A stretch of DNA of 15,203 nt, taken from assembly GCA_045806525.1 (NCBI GenBank), contig JBJMJD010000052.1, positions 1 to 15,203 of the forward strand, written 5' to 3'. Origin of the DNA: JAICYJ01 sp045806525 (GTDB taxonomy: Bacteria; Actinomycetota; Thermoleophilia; Gaiellales; JAICJC01). The number at the start of each line of letters is the position of its first letter. Position 1 is the stretch's first letter. This document shows, in pieces, positions 1-6,503 of the stretch. The translations under genes were made by a program, and so were the position numbers. The notes below the pieces were generated by a model, which made no database searches, had not been told where the DNA came from, and saw nothing but the letters and a program-made list of their open reading frames with translations.

Positions 1-130
1 AGGCGCGCACGTTCGCGCGCAGAGCCGCCTCGGAGGTGACGTAGAGCGGGGTGCCGAAGCGGACGGCTAGGTCGGATGCCGCGACCGACTCGATCATCAG
101 CCGGCCGCCGTCCTGGTGGATCGGATCCAT
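1..130 (-). CDS. PLP-dependent decarboxylase, diaminopimelate decarboxylase type (5' part only)
   Basis: Only the first 43 codons lie in the window; the gene continues off the left edge. It reads MDPIHQDGGRLMIES, then a stretch ending FGTPLYVTSEAALRANVRA. The phrase 'F-G-T-P-L-Y-V' followed by an Ala/Leu-rich helix and R-A-N is the typical N-terminus of fold-type III PLP decarboxylases (diaminopimelate decarboxylase, also ornithine/arginine decarboxylases). In that family the enzyme makes L-lysine from meso-diaminopimelate in the cytosol. The PLP lysine and substrate residues lie outside the window, so substrate is not settled. The ATG at 130 is preceded by a TACGCT box ending 5 bases upstream, suggesting a leaderless message. 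Family assignment is fairly sure; lysA is likely but unproven. Confidence 0.75.
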   Translation of the reverse strand, partial: MDPIHQDGGRLMIESVAASDLAVRFGTPLYVTSEAALRANVRA

Positions 131-135
131 GGTTC

Positions 136-141
136 AGCGTA
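136..141 (-). promoter_or_regulatory. -10 box of the decarboxylase, leaderless spacing
   Basis: On the minus strand the sequence TACGCT (TANNNT form) ends 5 bases before the ATG at 130. There is no Shine-Dalgarno sequence between them, so transcription probably starts at or very near the start codon. No clear -35 is visible. Confidence 0.4.
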
Positions 142-166
142 CCGCGGGCTGGCCGGCTTGGGTAGA

Positions 167-189
167 CGGCCGCGGGCACTCCGCGGCCG
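167..189 (-). terminator. 9-bp GC hairpin after the VOC gene
   Basis: Arms CGGCCGCGG (167-175) and CCGCGGCCG (181-189) are perfect complements around a 5-base loop. The hairpin sits 25 bases past the stop of the VOC gene and upstream of the decarboxylase promoter, so a terminator for the AraC-VOC unit is the simplest reading. There is no clear T-run after it on the minus strand, which weakens a classic Rho-independent call. Confidence 0.5.
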
Positions 190-213
190 CCCACCCCGTG
201 GGTTAGACGGCGC

Positions 214-633
214 TCAACCGTCCGTGCGCTGCGTGATGCGGTGCTGGTTCCCGGACGGGTCGCGGAAGCCGGCGTCGACGCCGTAGAACTGGTCGACGGG
301 CTCCTGCGTGATCTCGACGCCGCGGGACTTGAGCTCCGCGACCGTGGCGCGGCAGTCCTCGACCGCGAGGATGACTCCACCGCCGGCGCCCTGTGCGACC
401 ACGTCGGCGAGCTTCGCCGCCAGCTCGGGCGATGCCGGCATCGCATCGGTCCTGCACAGGATCAGCTGCAGGTCGGGCTGGCTGGGCGGTCCCACCGTCA
501 GCCAGCGGAAGTTGTTGAACTCGGGGACGGTGACGTCCTCGCGCACCTCAAAGCCGAGCTTGCCGGTGTAGAACTCGAGCGCCTCGTCCTGGTCGCGCAC
601 CCAGACGTTGACGTGCGAGATGGTGGTCTTCAT
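214..633 (-). CDS. VOC-fold protein (glyoxalase/bleomycin-resistance superfamily)
   Basis: A 139-residue protein, normal for a single-domain two-module VOC protein. It opens MKTTISHVNVWVRDQDEALEFY, the first beta-alpha module with a potential metal ligand His7, and closes with the second module containing FRDPSGN (about 123-129), the hallmark loop of the family. The usual Glu ligand near the end is not obvious (QHRITQ follows the loop), so metal binding may be altered. I chose the ATG at 633 because AGGAGGA lies 4 bases before it; an upstream in-frame start would add 22 residues with no family character. The gene starts 34 bases after the AraC-type regulator and is probably co-transcribed with it. 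The substrate cannot be told; such proteins include lyases, dioxygenases and drug-binding proteins. Confidence 0.85.
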   Translation of the reverse strand: MKTTISHVNVWVRDQDEALEFYTGKLGFEVREDVTVPEFNNFRWLTVGPPSQPDLQLILCRTDAMPASPELAAKLADVVAQGAGGGVILAVEDCRATVAELKSRGVEITQEPVDQFYGVDAGFRDPSGNQHRITQRTDG

Positions 634-637
634 GGTG

Positions 638-644
638 TCCTCCT
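638..644 (-). promoter_or_regulatory. Shine-Dalgarno site of the VOC gene
   Basis: AGGAGGA on the minus strand, 4 bases before the ATG at 633. It fixes the start inside the longer open frame and shows that this gene, unlike many neighbours, is translated from a leadered or polycistronic message. Confidence 0.7.
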
Positions 645-667
645 GTGGTGTGGTTGCTCGCCGCAGG

Positions 668-1135
668 CTATGTCGCGACGCGCGCCACGTCTTCTTCAAA
701 GCTGCTCTCCATCGCGGGCAGCGGTACGGGCGCTCGCATGCGGCCGCCGGCAGGCCGGCTGGCCGCCATCAGGATGCAGGTCGGGATGTGGGCCATCTGC
801 GCGGCCGGCGGGAATGTCTCGCGGTAAGCGGTGGGGGTGCATCCGTACACGCGCTTGAAGCTGGAGGTGAACGAGCCGACGCTGGCGAGGCCGACATCCA
901 TGCAGATGCCCGCCACCGAGTAGTCGGTGGCGCGCAGCAGCGACGCCGCCCGTTCCAGGCGCCGCGTCAACAGGTACTGGTGCGGCGTCTCACCGAACGC
1001 AACCTTGAACTGACGGGAGAAGTGAGCCGGCGATACGTGGGCGGCGCGGGCCAGAGTGGATACGTCGAGCGGGTCGGCGTAGCGCGCATCCATCAGGTCG
1101 CGCGCGCGCAGCAGGTGCCTGTTGAGCGATGCCAT
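668..1135 (-). CDS. AraC-family transcriptional regulator, DNA-binding domain only
   Basis: About 155 residues carrying two helix-turn-helix units of the AraC/XylS type. The first is at about 25-45 (V-S-T-L-A-R-A-A-H-V-S-P-A-H-F-S-R-Q-F-K) and the second at about 72-95 (YSVAGICMDVGLASVGSFTSSFKR), followed by the family signature GCTPTAYR. There is no N-terminal sugar or effector domain; a roughly 45-residue tail without recognisable fold follows the DNA-binding part. The ATG at 1135 fits the start of the domain, but no good ribosome site is visible, and in-frame starts at 1171 (ATG) and 1219 (GTG) are possible. The next gene, 34 bases on, is a VOC protein; paired AraC-VOC units are often self-regulated responses to a small molecule, which is inference here. 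Confidence 0.85.
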   Translation of the reverse strand: MASLNRHLLRARDLMDARYADPLDVSTLARAAHVSPAHFSRQFKVAFGETPHQYLLTRRLERAASLLRATDYSVAGICMDVGLASVGSFTSSFKRVYGCTPTAYRETFPPAAQMAHIPTCILMAASRPAGGRMRAPVPLPAMESSFEEDVARVAT

Positions 1136-1207
1136 GCCCGGAAGGGTGGCACATGTCGGCGCCGCAGGCATAGGGATTCGCCCGATGCCGGTGCGGCGCC
1201 GCGGCCA

Positions 1208-1213
1208 TAGGTT
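1208..1213 (+). promoter_or_regulatory. -10 box of the 53-residue membrane protein, leaderless spacing
   Basis: TAGGTT (TANNNT) ends exactly 6 bases before the ATG at 1220. The same spacing occurs before several larger, certain genes in this window, which supports the small ORF being expressed. Confidence 0.45.
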
Positions 1214-1219
1214 GGGCAC

Positions 1220-1381
1220 ATGACAACCACATCACATACCAGCGTCCACGCCGCACCCGATCAGCTCAGCGAGCGGATCCGCGCGGCTTCACCCACAATG
1301 ATCGCCGTCGCGCTGATCGTCTCTGCCCTGGCCGGCTGGCACCTGGCAATCCAGATCGCGCTCAGCCATGGGCTGCACTGA
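1220..1381 (+). CDS. Small single-pass membrane protein, 53 residues, unknown function
   Basis: The frame reads MTTTSHTSVHAAPDQLSERI, then a short RAASPT linker, a hydrophobic stretch at about residues 27-48 (MIAVALIVSALAGW, HLAIQIAL), and ends SHGLH before TGA. This is a polar N-terminus followed by one transmembrane helix with almost no C-terminal tail. It begins 84 bases from the AraC start, divergently, and ends 6 bases before the stop of the convergent PilZ gene, so it exactly fills an otherwise empty gap. A TAGGTT box 6 bases before the ATG fits a leaderless message. I do not recognise a family. Support comes from the membrane segment, the promoter box and the fit with neighbours; there is no homology evidence. 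Confidence 0.55.
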   Translation: MTTTSHTSVHAAPDQLSERIRAASPTMIAVALIVSALAGWHLAIQIALSHGLH

Positions 1382-1387
1382 GCGATG

Positions 1388-2101
1388 TCAGGCGCTGCGG
1401 CGGAACAGCCGGCGCCAGCGCGATCCGCTCACGTCCGGTTCGCGCGCCGCCCGCTCGGCGTTCAGCTGCTGCAGCATGTTGAACGACGCTGCCTCGCCGG
1501 GCCGGCGCACCGCGGTCACGGCGCGGAGCTTTACGCGCTCGGCCGGCTCCATGGCGATGAAGGTGCAGCCGACCTGGAGCTGTCCGGCGGTCTCCGCGAT
1601 GCGCGCCACGCGCACCTCGGCCTCGACCACCGTTGCGAAGAAGCGGCCGGCGAAGCTGAGCCGGTCACCCGGGCGCAGCAGCCGACGCGTCATGAACGCA
1701 ACTCCGTTGTCTGATACATCAACGATCGAGCCTTCGACCACGTCGCCGTCCACCACGTTCTGGCAGCTGTACGCGATCAGGCGTGCGTGCCCGCCCATCG
1801 CCGTGCGATCCGCTTGACGCTGCTGCGGGTCGAGCTTGATCGAGCGCGCCCGCAGGGTCACAAGGGCCAGCTCATCGGTGTGATACGCGGCCGTCTCGAC
1901 CTCGAAGCCCACGACCCACGGGCGCAGGTCGTCGCCGTGCACGCGCGCCGTCAGCAAGCCTCGCTCGCCGATCCGCATCCGATCAGCCGTCGCGACCAGG
2001 CGCGTGCCGGAGCTCTCCACGGGGGACAGCTCGAGCGCGTTGCCCTGCGCGTCGGTCACCGTCACGGCCGCGGAGCTCAGCCGTTCCACCGCCTGCGTCA
2101 T
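1388..2101 (-). CDS. PilZ-domain protein, probable c-di-GMP receptor
   Basis: About 237 residues. Numbered from an upstream in-frame GTG at 2116, the C-terminal half has the PilZ c-di-GMP signature: R-Q-A-D-R at 100-104 (RxxxR) and D-V-S-D-N-G at 133-138 (D/NxSxxG), followed by a barrel strand pattern (PGDRLSF, VEAEVRVARI, QVGCTFI). The first ~95 residues look like a YcgR-type N-terminal beta domain. Known PilZ proteins of this layout bind cyclic di-GMP and change motility, adhesion or exopolysaccharide output. The C-terminal ~40 residues are basic and rich in Arg/Ala. I prefer the ATG at 2101, preceded by AAGG 6 bases upstream, over the GTG at 2116. No cyclase or flagellar gene is nearby. 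It may be co-transcribed with the upstream cupin gene. Confidence 0.85.
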   Translation of the reverse strand: MTQAVERLSSAAVTVTDAQGNALELSPVESSGTRLVATADRMRIGERGLLTARVHGDDLRPWVVGFEVETAAYHTDELALVTLRARSIKLDPQQRQADRTAMGGHARLIAYSCQNVVDGDVVEGSIVDVSDNGVAFMTRRLLRPGDRLSFAGRFFATVVEAEVRVARIAETAGQLQVGCTFIAMEPAERVKLRAVTAVRRPGEAASFNMLQQLNAERAAREPDVSGSRWRRLFRRSA

Positions 2102-2125
2102 CGTCAGCCTTGCCACTGCCCGGTT

Positions 2126-2144
2126 ATCGGCAGCCGCCGCCGAT
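2126..2144 (-). terminator. Short hairpin between cupin and PilZ genes
   Basis: ATCGGC (2126-2131) and GCCGAT (2139-2144) are a perfect 6-bp inverted repeat around a 7-base loop, in the 59-base gap between the cupin stop and the PilZ start. It has no T-run, so it may be a weak terminator or an attenuating stem rather than a full stop. Confidence 0.3.
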
Positions 2145-2160
2145 CTCTGAAACGGAAGCG

Positions 2161-2535
2161 TTACTGCGGCTTCGCGTACCTGGCAACGCCGGTGAAATCG
2201 ACCGACACGCAGGGCTCGTCGCCCACCGTCCAGGCGTCGTGGCCGGCCGGGATGATCACGGCATCGCCCGGTCCCACCTCGGCCTCGGTGCCGTCGTCCA
2301 TGACCACGTGCATGCGGCCCGACAGCACGTACAGGCTGTGGTGGGCCTGGCAGCTGTCGGTGCCGGCGATCGGCTTCACGTCATCCGACCAGCGCCAGCC
2401 GGGCTCGAACGTGCCCAGTCCGGCGGCGGTGTCGCCCAGGTGGACGACGCGCATCGCGCCGTGGTCCTTGAACGGCCTGACCTCATCCGGTTGGTCGAAG
2501 CTCTTGACCTGCATCTGTGACTCGGCGGCCGACAT
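2161..2535 (-). CDS. Small single-domain cupin protein
   Basis: A 124-residue protein, typical for a one-domain cupin. The first motif is around 62-73 (C-Q-A-H-H-S-L-Y-V-L-S-G), with His65 and His66 as possible metal ligands and a hydrophobic residue where many cupins have Glu. The second is G-P-G-D-A-V-I-I-P-A-G-H-D at about 88-100, with His99 in the usual ligand place. Such proteins bind a metal and a small ligand in a beta barrel and act as isomerases, dioxygenases or sensors; nothing here fixes which. The start at 2535 is supported by AGGAGG just upstream and by a TATGAT box further up. It is followed 59 bases later by the PilZ gene on the same strand. Confidence 0.85.
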   Translation of the reverse strand: MSAAESQMQVKSFDQPDEVRPFKDHGAMRVVHLGDTAAGLGTFEPGWRWSDDVKPIAGTDSCQAHHSLYVLSGRMHVVMDDGTEAEVGPGDAVIIPAGHDAWTVGDEPCVSVDFTGVARYAKPQ

Positions 2536-2540
2536 GGTTC

Positions 2541-2573
2541 CCTCCTGATGGGTCGGTTGACCAGTCGATCATA
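2541..2573 (-). promoter_or_regulatory. Cupin promoter and ribosome site
   Basis: On the minus strand TATGAT (2568-2573, five of six bases of the consensus -10) is followed by a short leader and by AGGAGG (2541-2546) 5 bases before the ATG. The leader contains GGTCGGTTGACC (2551-2562), a small inverted repeat that could be an operator near the transcription start. This is a leadered promoter, in contrast to the leaderless ones elsewhere. Confidence 0.5.
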
Positions 2574-2639
2574 TGCATCGCCGGGCCGGCCTGTCATGAC
2601 CGGAGCTGATCCACCTTCGGGCGCCGCGCCGCGCCGTGA

Positions 2640-2655
2640 TGGTCAGATCCGACCA
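2640..2655 (-). terminator. Weak hairpin after the nitroreductase
   Basis: TGGTC (2640-2644) and GACCA (2651-2655) form a 5-bp inverted repeat with a 6-base loop, 22 bases past the nitroreductase stop. It is the only stem I see in the 141-base gap before the cupin promoter, and it lacks a T-run. Confidence 0.25.
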
Positions 2656-2676
2656 GCGCGGGTGCAGTCATCACCG

Positions 2677-3297
2677 TCACCACGAGTCCCAGTGCACGAC
2701 GTCGTCCAGCGGCCGTCTCCGCGCCGGCCGGAAGTCGCCGCCCGTGGTGTGTGCCACCGGCAGCAGCGCCACCTGAGTGACGTCGTCGTAGGGGATGCCC
2801 AGCAGCTCTGCCACCTCGCGCTCGTAGTCCAGATGGTACGTCGTGAACACCGAGCCCAGGCCGTGCGCCCGGGCGGCCAGCTGGAAGCTCCATGATGCCT
2901 GCACGACCGATCCGTAGAGCGCCGCCAGCTCGCTCGACGCCCGACCCTCCGGGCGGCCTTCGATGCACGGGATCAGCAGCACCGGCACCCGGGGCAGGAT
3001 CCGGGCCAGATGGCGAGACGAGGCGGCCCCCGAGGCCTCGCCGGGTGGATCCTCGTCGAGCGGCGTGCTCGAGTAGTCGCGCCAGGCCCGGCGGTACCAC
3101 TCAGCGACACCGGCGCGAACGGTCGCGTCCGTGATCACGACGAAGTGCCAGTTCTGAAGGTTGACCGAGGTGGGCGCCTGCGTGGCGATCGAAAGGCAGT
3201 GCCGGATCGTCTCGCGGTCGACCGGGCGGTCGACGTCCAGCCGGCGTCGCACCGCACGGGTGGTCGTCAGCAGCTGTTCGGGCGTCAGAACCAGCAT
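2677..3297 (-). CDS. Nitroreductase-family FMN enzyme
   Basis: A 206-residue protein of normal length for the nitroreductase fold, which binds FMN and uses NAD(P)H to reduce nitro compounds, quinones or other acceptors. Seen in the sequence: the early phosphate-binding arginines in TTRAVRRRLD (about 12-21), A-P-T-S-V-N-L-Q-N-W-H-F at 41-52 (the FMN-contacting Ser/Asn/Gln segment), a G-L-G-S-V turn in the third quarter, and a C-terminal R-P-A-R-R-R-P-L-D-D-V-V. The ATG at 3297 directly abuts the TGA of the upstream PAC2 gene (TGA-ATG on the minus strand) with GAGG inside that gene's end, so translation is probably coupled. Substrate unknown. Confidence 0.88.
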   Translation of the reverse strand: MLVLTPEQLLTTTRAVRRRLDVDRPVDRETIRHCLSIATQAPTSVNLQNWHFVVITDATVRAGVAEWYRRAWRDYSSTPLDEDPPGEASGAASSRHLARILPRVPVLLIPCIEGRPEGRASSELAALYGSVVQASWSFQLAARAHGLGSVFTTYHLDYEREVAELLGIPYDDVTQVALLPVAHTTGGDFRPARRRPLDDVVHWDSW

Positions 3298-4155
3298 TCA
3301 GGCCTCACCGTCCGGGTCGTTGTGTCGCAGGAACCGCTCGATCTCGCGCGCCAGCTCGTCGCCGGACGGCAGGTGGTGCTCCTCCATGTCGCCCGCCACC
3401 GACTCCAGCTGCTCGACGGTCTGGCGCAGCATGGCGTCGCTGGCCACGGCCGCGTCGTAGCGGGATCGTTGCTCGTGCTCCTCGTCGTGCAGGTCGTCCA
3501 TCTGCAGGTCGACCTCGAGGTGGCGGCCGAGCCGCTCCAGCAGCGCGATGCTGGCGGCGGTGTAGCCGATGCTGGCGTAGGGCGGCACCTGGGCGAAGAA
3601 TCCGATGGCGGGGATGCCGGATGCGCTGACCGCCATCTCCATCGCCGACAGCGCGGCCGACGGCACCCGCAGCAAGCCCTCGGGGCCGGGCGGCGTGCGT
3701 GGGCTGAGCAGGCCATCCTCTGAGGCCGTTGCCATCACAGGCACCGGCATGGTGTGCGCGACGGCTCCCGGCACGGCGCCGAGGCTGACCCACAGGGCGA
3801 CGCCCAGCGATGCGACCAGCGTGGCCACGTCGGAGGCGAGCTCCTGCCAGCGCAGGTCGGGCTCGGCGCCCGAGAAGATCAACAGGTCGCGGCCGTCCAC
3901 GGACACGTGGCGGATCGCCAGCTCCGGCCAGCGCAGATCCGACAGCCGGCCGTCCTGCACGTCGAGGACGGGTCGTCGCGAGCGGTAGTCGAAGATCGCA
4001 TCCGGGTCGAACGTGACCATCGGCTCGGCGTCTGCCGCGACGTGGGCGACGGCGCTGGACGCGGCCTCCGCCGCGTCCACCCATCCGTCGAAGCACGCGA
4101 TCATGACCGGATCGACGAGCGTCGGGGGATCGTCCGCCAGGCGGTACAGCGTCAT
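3298..4155 (-). CDS. PAC2-family protein
   Basis: A 285-residue protein of the PAC2 (proteasome assembly chaperone 2-like) family, common in actinobacteria and archaea and related in fold to purine nucleoside phosphorylases. Visible family marks are the early C-F-D-G-W-V-D-A segment (about 21-28), L-G-A-V-P-G-A-V-A-H-T-M-P-V-P-V in the middle, F-F-A-Q-V-P-P-Y at about 190, and a helical, acidic C-terminus ending in an E-R-F-L-R type helix. Its biochemical role in bacteria is not established. The start at 4155 is preceded by TATGCT 6 bases upstream, so the message may be leaderless. It leads a two-gene unit with the nitroreductase and is divergent from the luciferase-like gene across 47 bases. 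Confidence 0.85.
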   Translation of the reverse strand: MTLYRLADDPPTLVDPVMIACFDGWVDAAEAASSAVAHVAADAEPMVTFDPDAIFDYRSRRPVLDVQDGRLSDLRWPELAIRHVSVDGRDLLIFSGAEPDLRWQELASDVATLVASLGVALWVSLGAVPGAVAHTMPVPVMATASEDGLLSPRTPPGPEGLLRVPSAALSAMEMAVSASGIPAIGFFAQVPPYASIGYTAASIALLERLGRHLEVDLQMDDLHDEEHEQRSRYDAAVASDAMLRQTVEQLESVAGDMEEHHLPSGDELAREIERFLRHNDPDGEA

Positions 4156-4161
4156 GAGCGG

Positions 4162-4167
4162 AGCATA
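4162..4167 (-). promoter_or_regulatory. -10 box of the PAC2 gene, leaderless spacing
   Basis: TATGCT on the minus strand, ending 6 bases before the ATG at 4155, with no Shine-Dalgarno sequence. It shares the 47-base divergent gap with the promoter of the luciferase-like gene. Confidence 0.5.
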
Positions 4168-4190
4168 GGCAACGGCGCAGCCAAGGTTGG

Positions 4191-4196
4191 TAGCAT
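4191..4196 (+). promoter_or_regulatory. -10 box of the luciferase-like gene, leaderless spacing
   Basis: TAGCAT ends 6 bases before the ATG at 4203. No ribosome site lies between, so a leaderless message is likely. Its -35 region would overlap the opposing PAC2 promoter. Confidence 0.5.
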
Positions 4197-4202
4197 CGCG
4201 CC

Positions 4203-5225
4203 ATGAAGCTTGGCTATGGACTGATCACCTGCCAGCGTCCGCCGGGCGACGAGCGCAGCGACGCCGACCTGTACGGCCAGGCGATCGAGCTGGCGGTCGA
4301 CGCAGAGCGACTGGGCTTTGACTCGGTCTGGCTGACCGAGCACCACTTCGTGGATGATGGCTACATGCCGTCGCTGCTGGCGGTGGCGGCAGCGGTCGCC
4401 GCTCGTACCGAGCGGATCGAGATCGGTACCGGCCTGCTGCTGGCGCCGCTGCACGACCCGGTGCGGCTGGCCGAGGACGCGGCCACCGTCGATCTGCTGT
4501 CCCGCGGCCGGCTGCTGCTGGGCCTGGGCATGGGCTGGCGGGCGGAGGAGTTCGAGGGACTCGGCATCCCCATGTCGGAGCGCCGCACGAGGCTGATCGA
4601 CGCCGTCACGATCTTGCGCCAGTCCTGGGGCGACGGGCTGGTGACCGGCACCAAGCGCCGTCGCTATCCCGGCGTGAGCGTGCGGCCCAAGCCGTTCCGG
4701 CCGGGCGGGCCCCCGATCTGGATCGGGGCGGTCGCCGAGCCAGCGGTGCGCCGCGCCGGCAGGCTCGGCGACGGCTACATGGGCGGAGACAGCGGGCCGG
4801 TGGAGTTCGCCGAGCAGGTGGGATGGGTGCGCGAGGGGCAGGCCGAGGCCGCGGCGCAACGACCGTTCGAGCTCAGCATCTACCAGCCCACCTTTGCGTG
4901 GGAGGGCGAGGACGCCTGGCCGCTGGTGCGTGACCACCGCCACTACATGAACTGGAAATACGAGGACATGGATCAGGCTCGTGGCCGCGCGGGTGACCCC
5001 CCGGAGCCGCCGCCGCTTGGTCGTGAGTCGGAGGTGGAGATCCGCCGTCATGCGCTGGTGGGTACACCCGAGCAGGTGGCCGAGGGCATCCGGGCCTACG
5101 CCGAGGCGGCCGGCCCCGATCTGCACTTCGTGGCCCAGCTCTACTGGCCAGGCATGCCGTACGAGCGGCAGCGCGAGGCGATGCGCGTGTTCGCCGAGCG
5201 GGTGGCGCCGCTGCTGAGGAGCTAA
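4203..5225 (+). CDS. Luciferase-like (LLM-class) flavin-dependent oxidoreductase
   Basis: A 340-residue TIM-barrel flavoenzyme. Family marks in order: M-K-L-G-Y-G-L at the start, E-L-A-V-D-A-E-R-L-G-F-D-S-V-W-L-T-E-H-H (about 29-48), E-I-G-T-G-L-L-L-A-P-L-H-D-P-V-R-L-A-E-D (about 77-96), L-S-R-G-R-L-L-L-G-L-G-M-G-W (about 103-116), and a late V-G-T-P-E-Q-V-A-E-G-I segment. Members use FMNH2 or coenzyme F420 to oxidise or reduce small organics. The sequence does not show which cofactor, though F420 use is common in actinobacteria. If FMN-dependent it would need a reductase such as the FMN reductase 5 kb away. Its stop overlaps the stop of the convergent amine oxidase by 4 bases. Confidence 0.9.
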   Translation: MKLGYGLITCQRPPGDERSDADLYGQAIELAVDAERLGFDSVWLTEHHFVDDGYMPSLLAVAAAVAARTERIEIGTGLLLAPLHDPVRLAEDAATVDLLSRGRLLLGLGMGWRAEEFEGLGIPMSERRTRLIDAVTILRQSWGDGLVTGTKRRRYPGVSVRPKPFRPGGPPIWIGAVAEPAVRRAGRLGDGYMGGDSGPVEFAEQVGWVREGQAEAAAQRPFELSIYQPTFAWEGEDAWPLVRDHRHYMNWKYEDMDQARGRAGDPPEPPPLGRESEVEIRRHALVGTPEQVAEGIRAYAEAAGPDLHFVAQLYWPGMPYERQREAMRVFAERVAPLLRS

Positions 5226-6472
5226 TACCGACCACGCACGTGCGCCGCGGCGGCCGCACCGCTGACGAGCGCGCCCTCGAACCAGCCCGCATGCTGCCTG
5301 GCCATGTCGGAGCCGGCGAATGCGATGCGGCCGACCGGGTCGAAACGGTCGGGGGAGACGAGGTCGATGCGCCCGGCCGGCGCGGTCAGCCAGGTGCCGC
5401 GCGAGGCGGGGTCGGCGATCCAGTCGTGCTGCGCCCAGTCCACCAGTTCGGCATCAGGATGGAAGGCGCGGAGCGCGCGTTCGACGTGCCCACGCGCCGC
5501 CGGGTCGAAGCGATCGTCCCGCCAGCCAAAGCCGGTGAGCAGCACGCAGCCGTCCTCGGCGGTGTCGGCGTACAGCCAGTTCAGGCCGGGGCCGATGCCG
5601 ACCGCGATGCCGTGCGGATCCACTCCGCGCACCAGCATCAGCACCTTCACCGCCCGGCCCGCATTGGCGCCCGCCGCCTCGGCCACGCGCGGCGGCAACG
5701 CCGGCTCAAAGCCGATGTCCGGCAGGCAGTTGAGCGGTACGGCCAGCACCAGCGCGCCCGCCTCGATCTGATCGCCGTCCTGAGTGGTGCAGGCGACGCC
5801 GGCGTCGCCGTACTCGACCGTCGTCACCGCCGTGCCCAGGCGCAGGTCGATGACGTCACCTGCCATCGCCTCTGCCAGCGCGCTCCAACCCGGCTGCGGC
5901 CCGTGTGCCAGGCAGGTGAGCAGGCCGGTCAGGCCGCCGTGCTCGTGGATCACCGCGAGCGCATCGCTCGCGGCGCCCTGCTGCGGCGCGGCGCCACCCA
6001 TCAGCTGCCACCATCCGAGCAGGAAGTCGCGAAGCGCGTCGCTCGGCTCCAGCCGCTCGACGTAGTCCGCCGCCGACAGGGCGGCCAGCGCCTGATCGCC
6101 GGCGGCGACGCGCTGGGCGTCCTCGCGGACGCGGGCAAGCGCTGTCTCCATGTCCGCCAGCTCCTGCCACGGCACCGGCGCACCCAGGCGCAGCTCGCCG
6201 GCGGTCAGCCAGCGGGCCGATCGCACGGGCGGGTAGTCGCGCACCGACATGCCGTAGCGCGCGAGTTCGGCACGCACCTGCTCGTGCTCCGGCGTGAACC
6301 AGGAGCCGCCCAGCTCGACGATGCGGCCGCCCAGCGAGACCGAGTAGCCGCGCCCGCCGACGCGGTCGCGCGCCTCCAGCATCGTTACGGCAACGCCCGC
6401 GTCGGCCAGGTCACGCGCCGCCCGCAGCCCTGCCAGGCCGGCTCCGGCCACGATCACCCGGGGGTCGCTCAC
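5222..6472 (-). CDS. FAD-dependent amine oxidase (flavin monoamine oxidase family)
   Basis: A 416-residue flavoprotein. The N-terminus has the dinucleotide-binding G-A-G-L-A-G at 10-15, followed by E-A-R-D-R-V-G-G-R (33-41), the classic FAD ribose Glu and GGR of amine oxidases. G-G-S-W-F-T-P-E-H comes next (55-63), and the C-terminal FAD segment is F-A-G-S-D-M-A-R-Q-H-A-G-W-F-E-G-A-L. The family oxidises amines to imines with H2O2 release, or acts as a polyene or carotenoid oxidoreductase; the substrate is unknown. No signal peptide is seen, so it is cytosolic. I keep the GTG start at 6472 because TAGATT ends 6 bases before it and GAGLAG lies at the expected distance. It ends by a 4-base stop overlap with the luciferase-like gene. 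Confidence 0.88.
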   Translation of the reverse strand: MSDPRVIVAGAGLAGLRAARDLADAGVAVTMLEARDRVGGRGYSVSLGGRIVELGGSWFTPEHEQVRAELARYGMSVRDYPPVRSARWLTAGELRLGAPVPWQELADMETALARVREDAQRVAAGDQALAALSAADYVERLEPSDALRDFLLGWWQLMGGAAPQQGAASDALAVIHEHGGLTGLLTCLAHGPQPGWSALAEAMAGDVIDLRLGTAVTTVEYGDAGVACTTQDGDQIEAGALVLAVPLNCLPDIGFEPALPPRVAEAAGANAGRAVKVLMLVRGVDPHGIAVGIGPGLNWLYADTAEDGCVLLTGFGWRDDRFDPAARGHVERALRAFHPDAELVDWAQHDWIADPASRGTWLTAPAGRIDLVSPDRFDPVGRIAFAGSDMARQHAGWFEGALVSGAAAAAHVRGRY

Positions 6473-6478
6473 GGGGCC

Positions 6479-6484
6479 AATCTA
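6479..6484 (-). promoter_or_regulatory. -10 box of the amine oxidase, leaderless spacing
   Basis: TAGATT on the minus strand ends 6 bases before the GTG at 6472. Only 5 bases separate it from the -10 box of the divergent serine hydrolase. Confidence 0.45.
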
Positions 6485-6489
6485 GCGAC

Positions 6490-6495
6490 TATGGT
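6490..6495 (+). promoter_or_regulatory. -10 box of the serine hydrolase, leaderless spacing
   Basis: TATGGT ends 8 bases before the ATG at 6504. No Shine-Dalgarno sequence is present. Its -35 region would fall on the first codons of the opposing amine oxidase, so the two promoters probably exclude each other. Confidence 0.4.
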
Positions 6496-6503
6496 CCGGC
6501 TCG

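Noticed and set aside
4152..5126. Minus-strand 324-codon frame opposite the luciferase-like gene
   Set aside because: The opposing frame has all luciferase-family motifs; this one has none and is His/Arg/Pro-rich.
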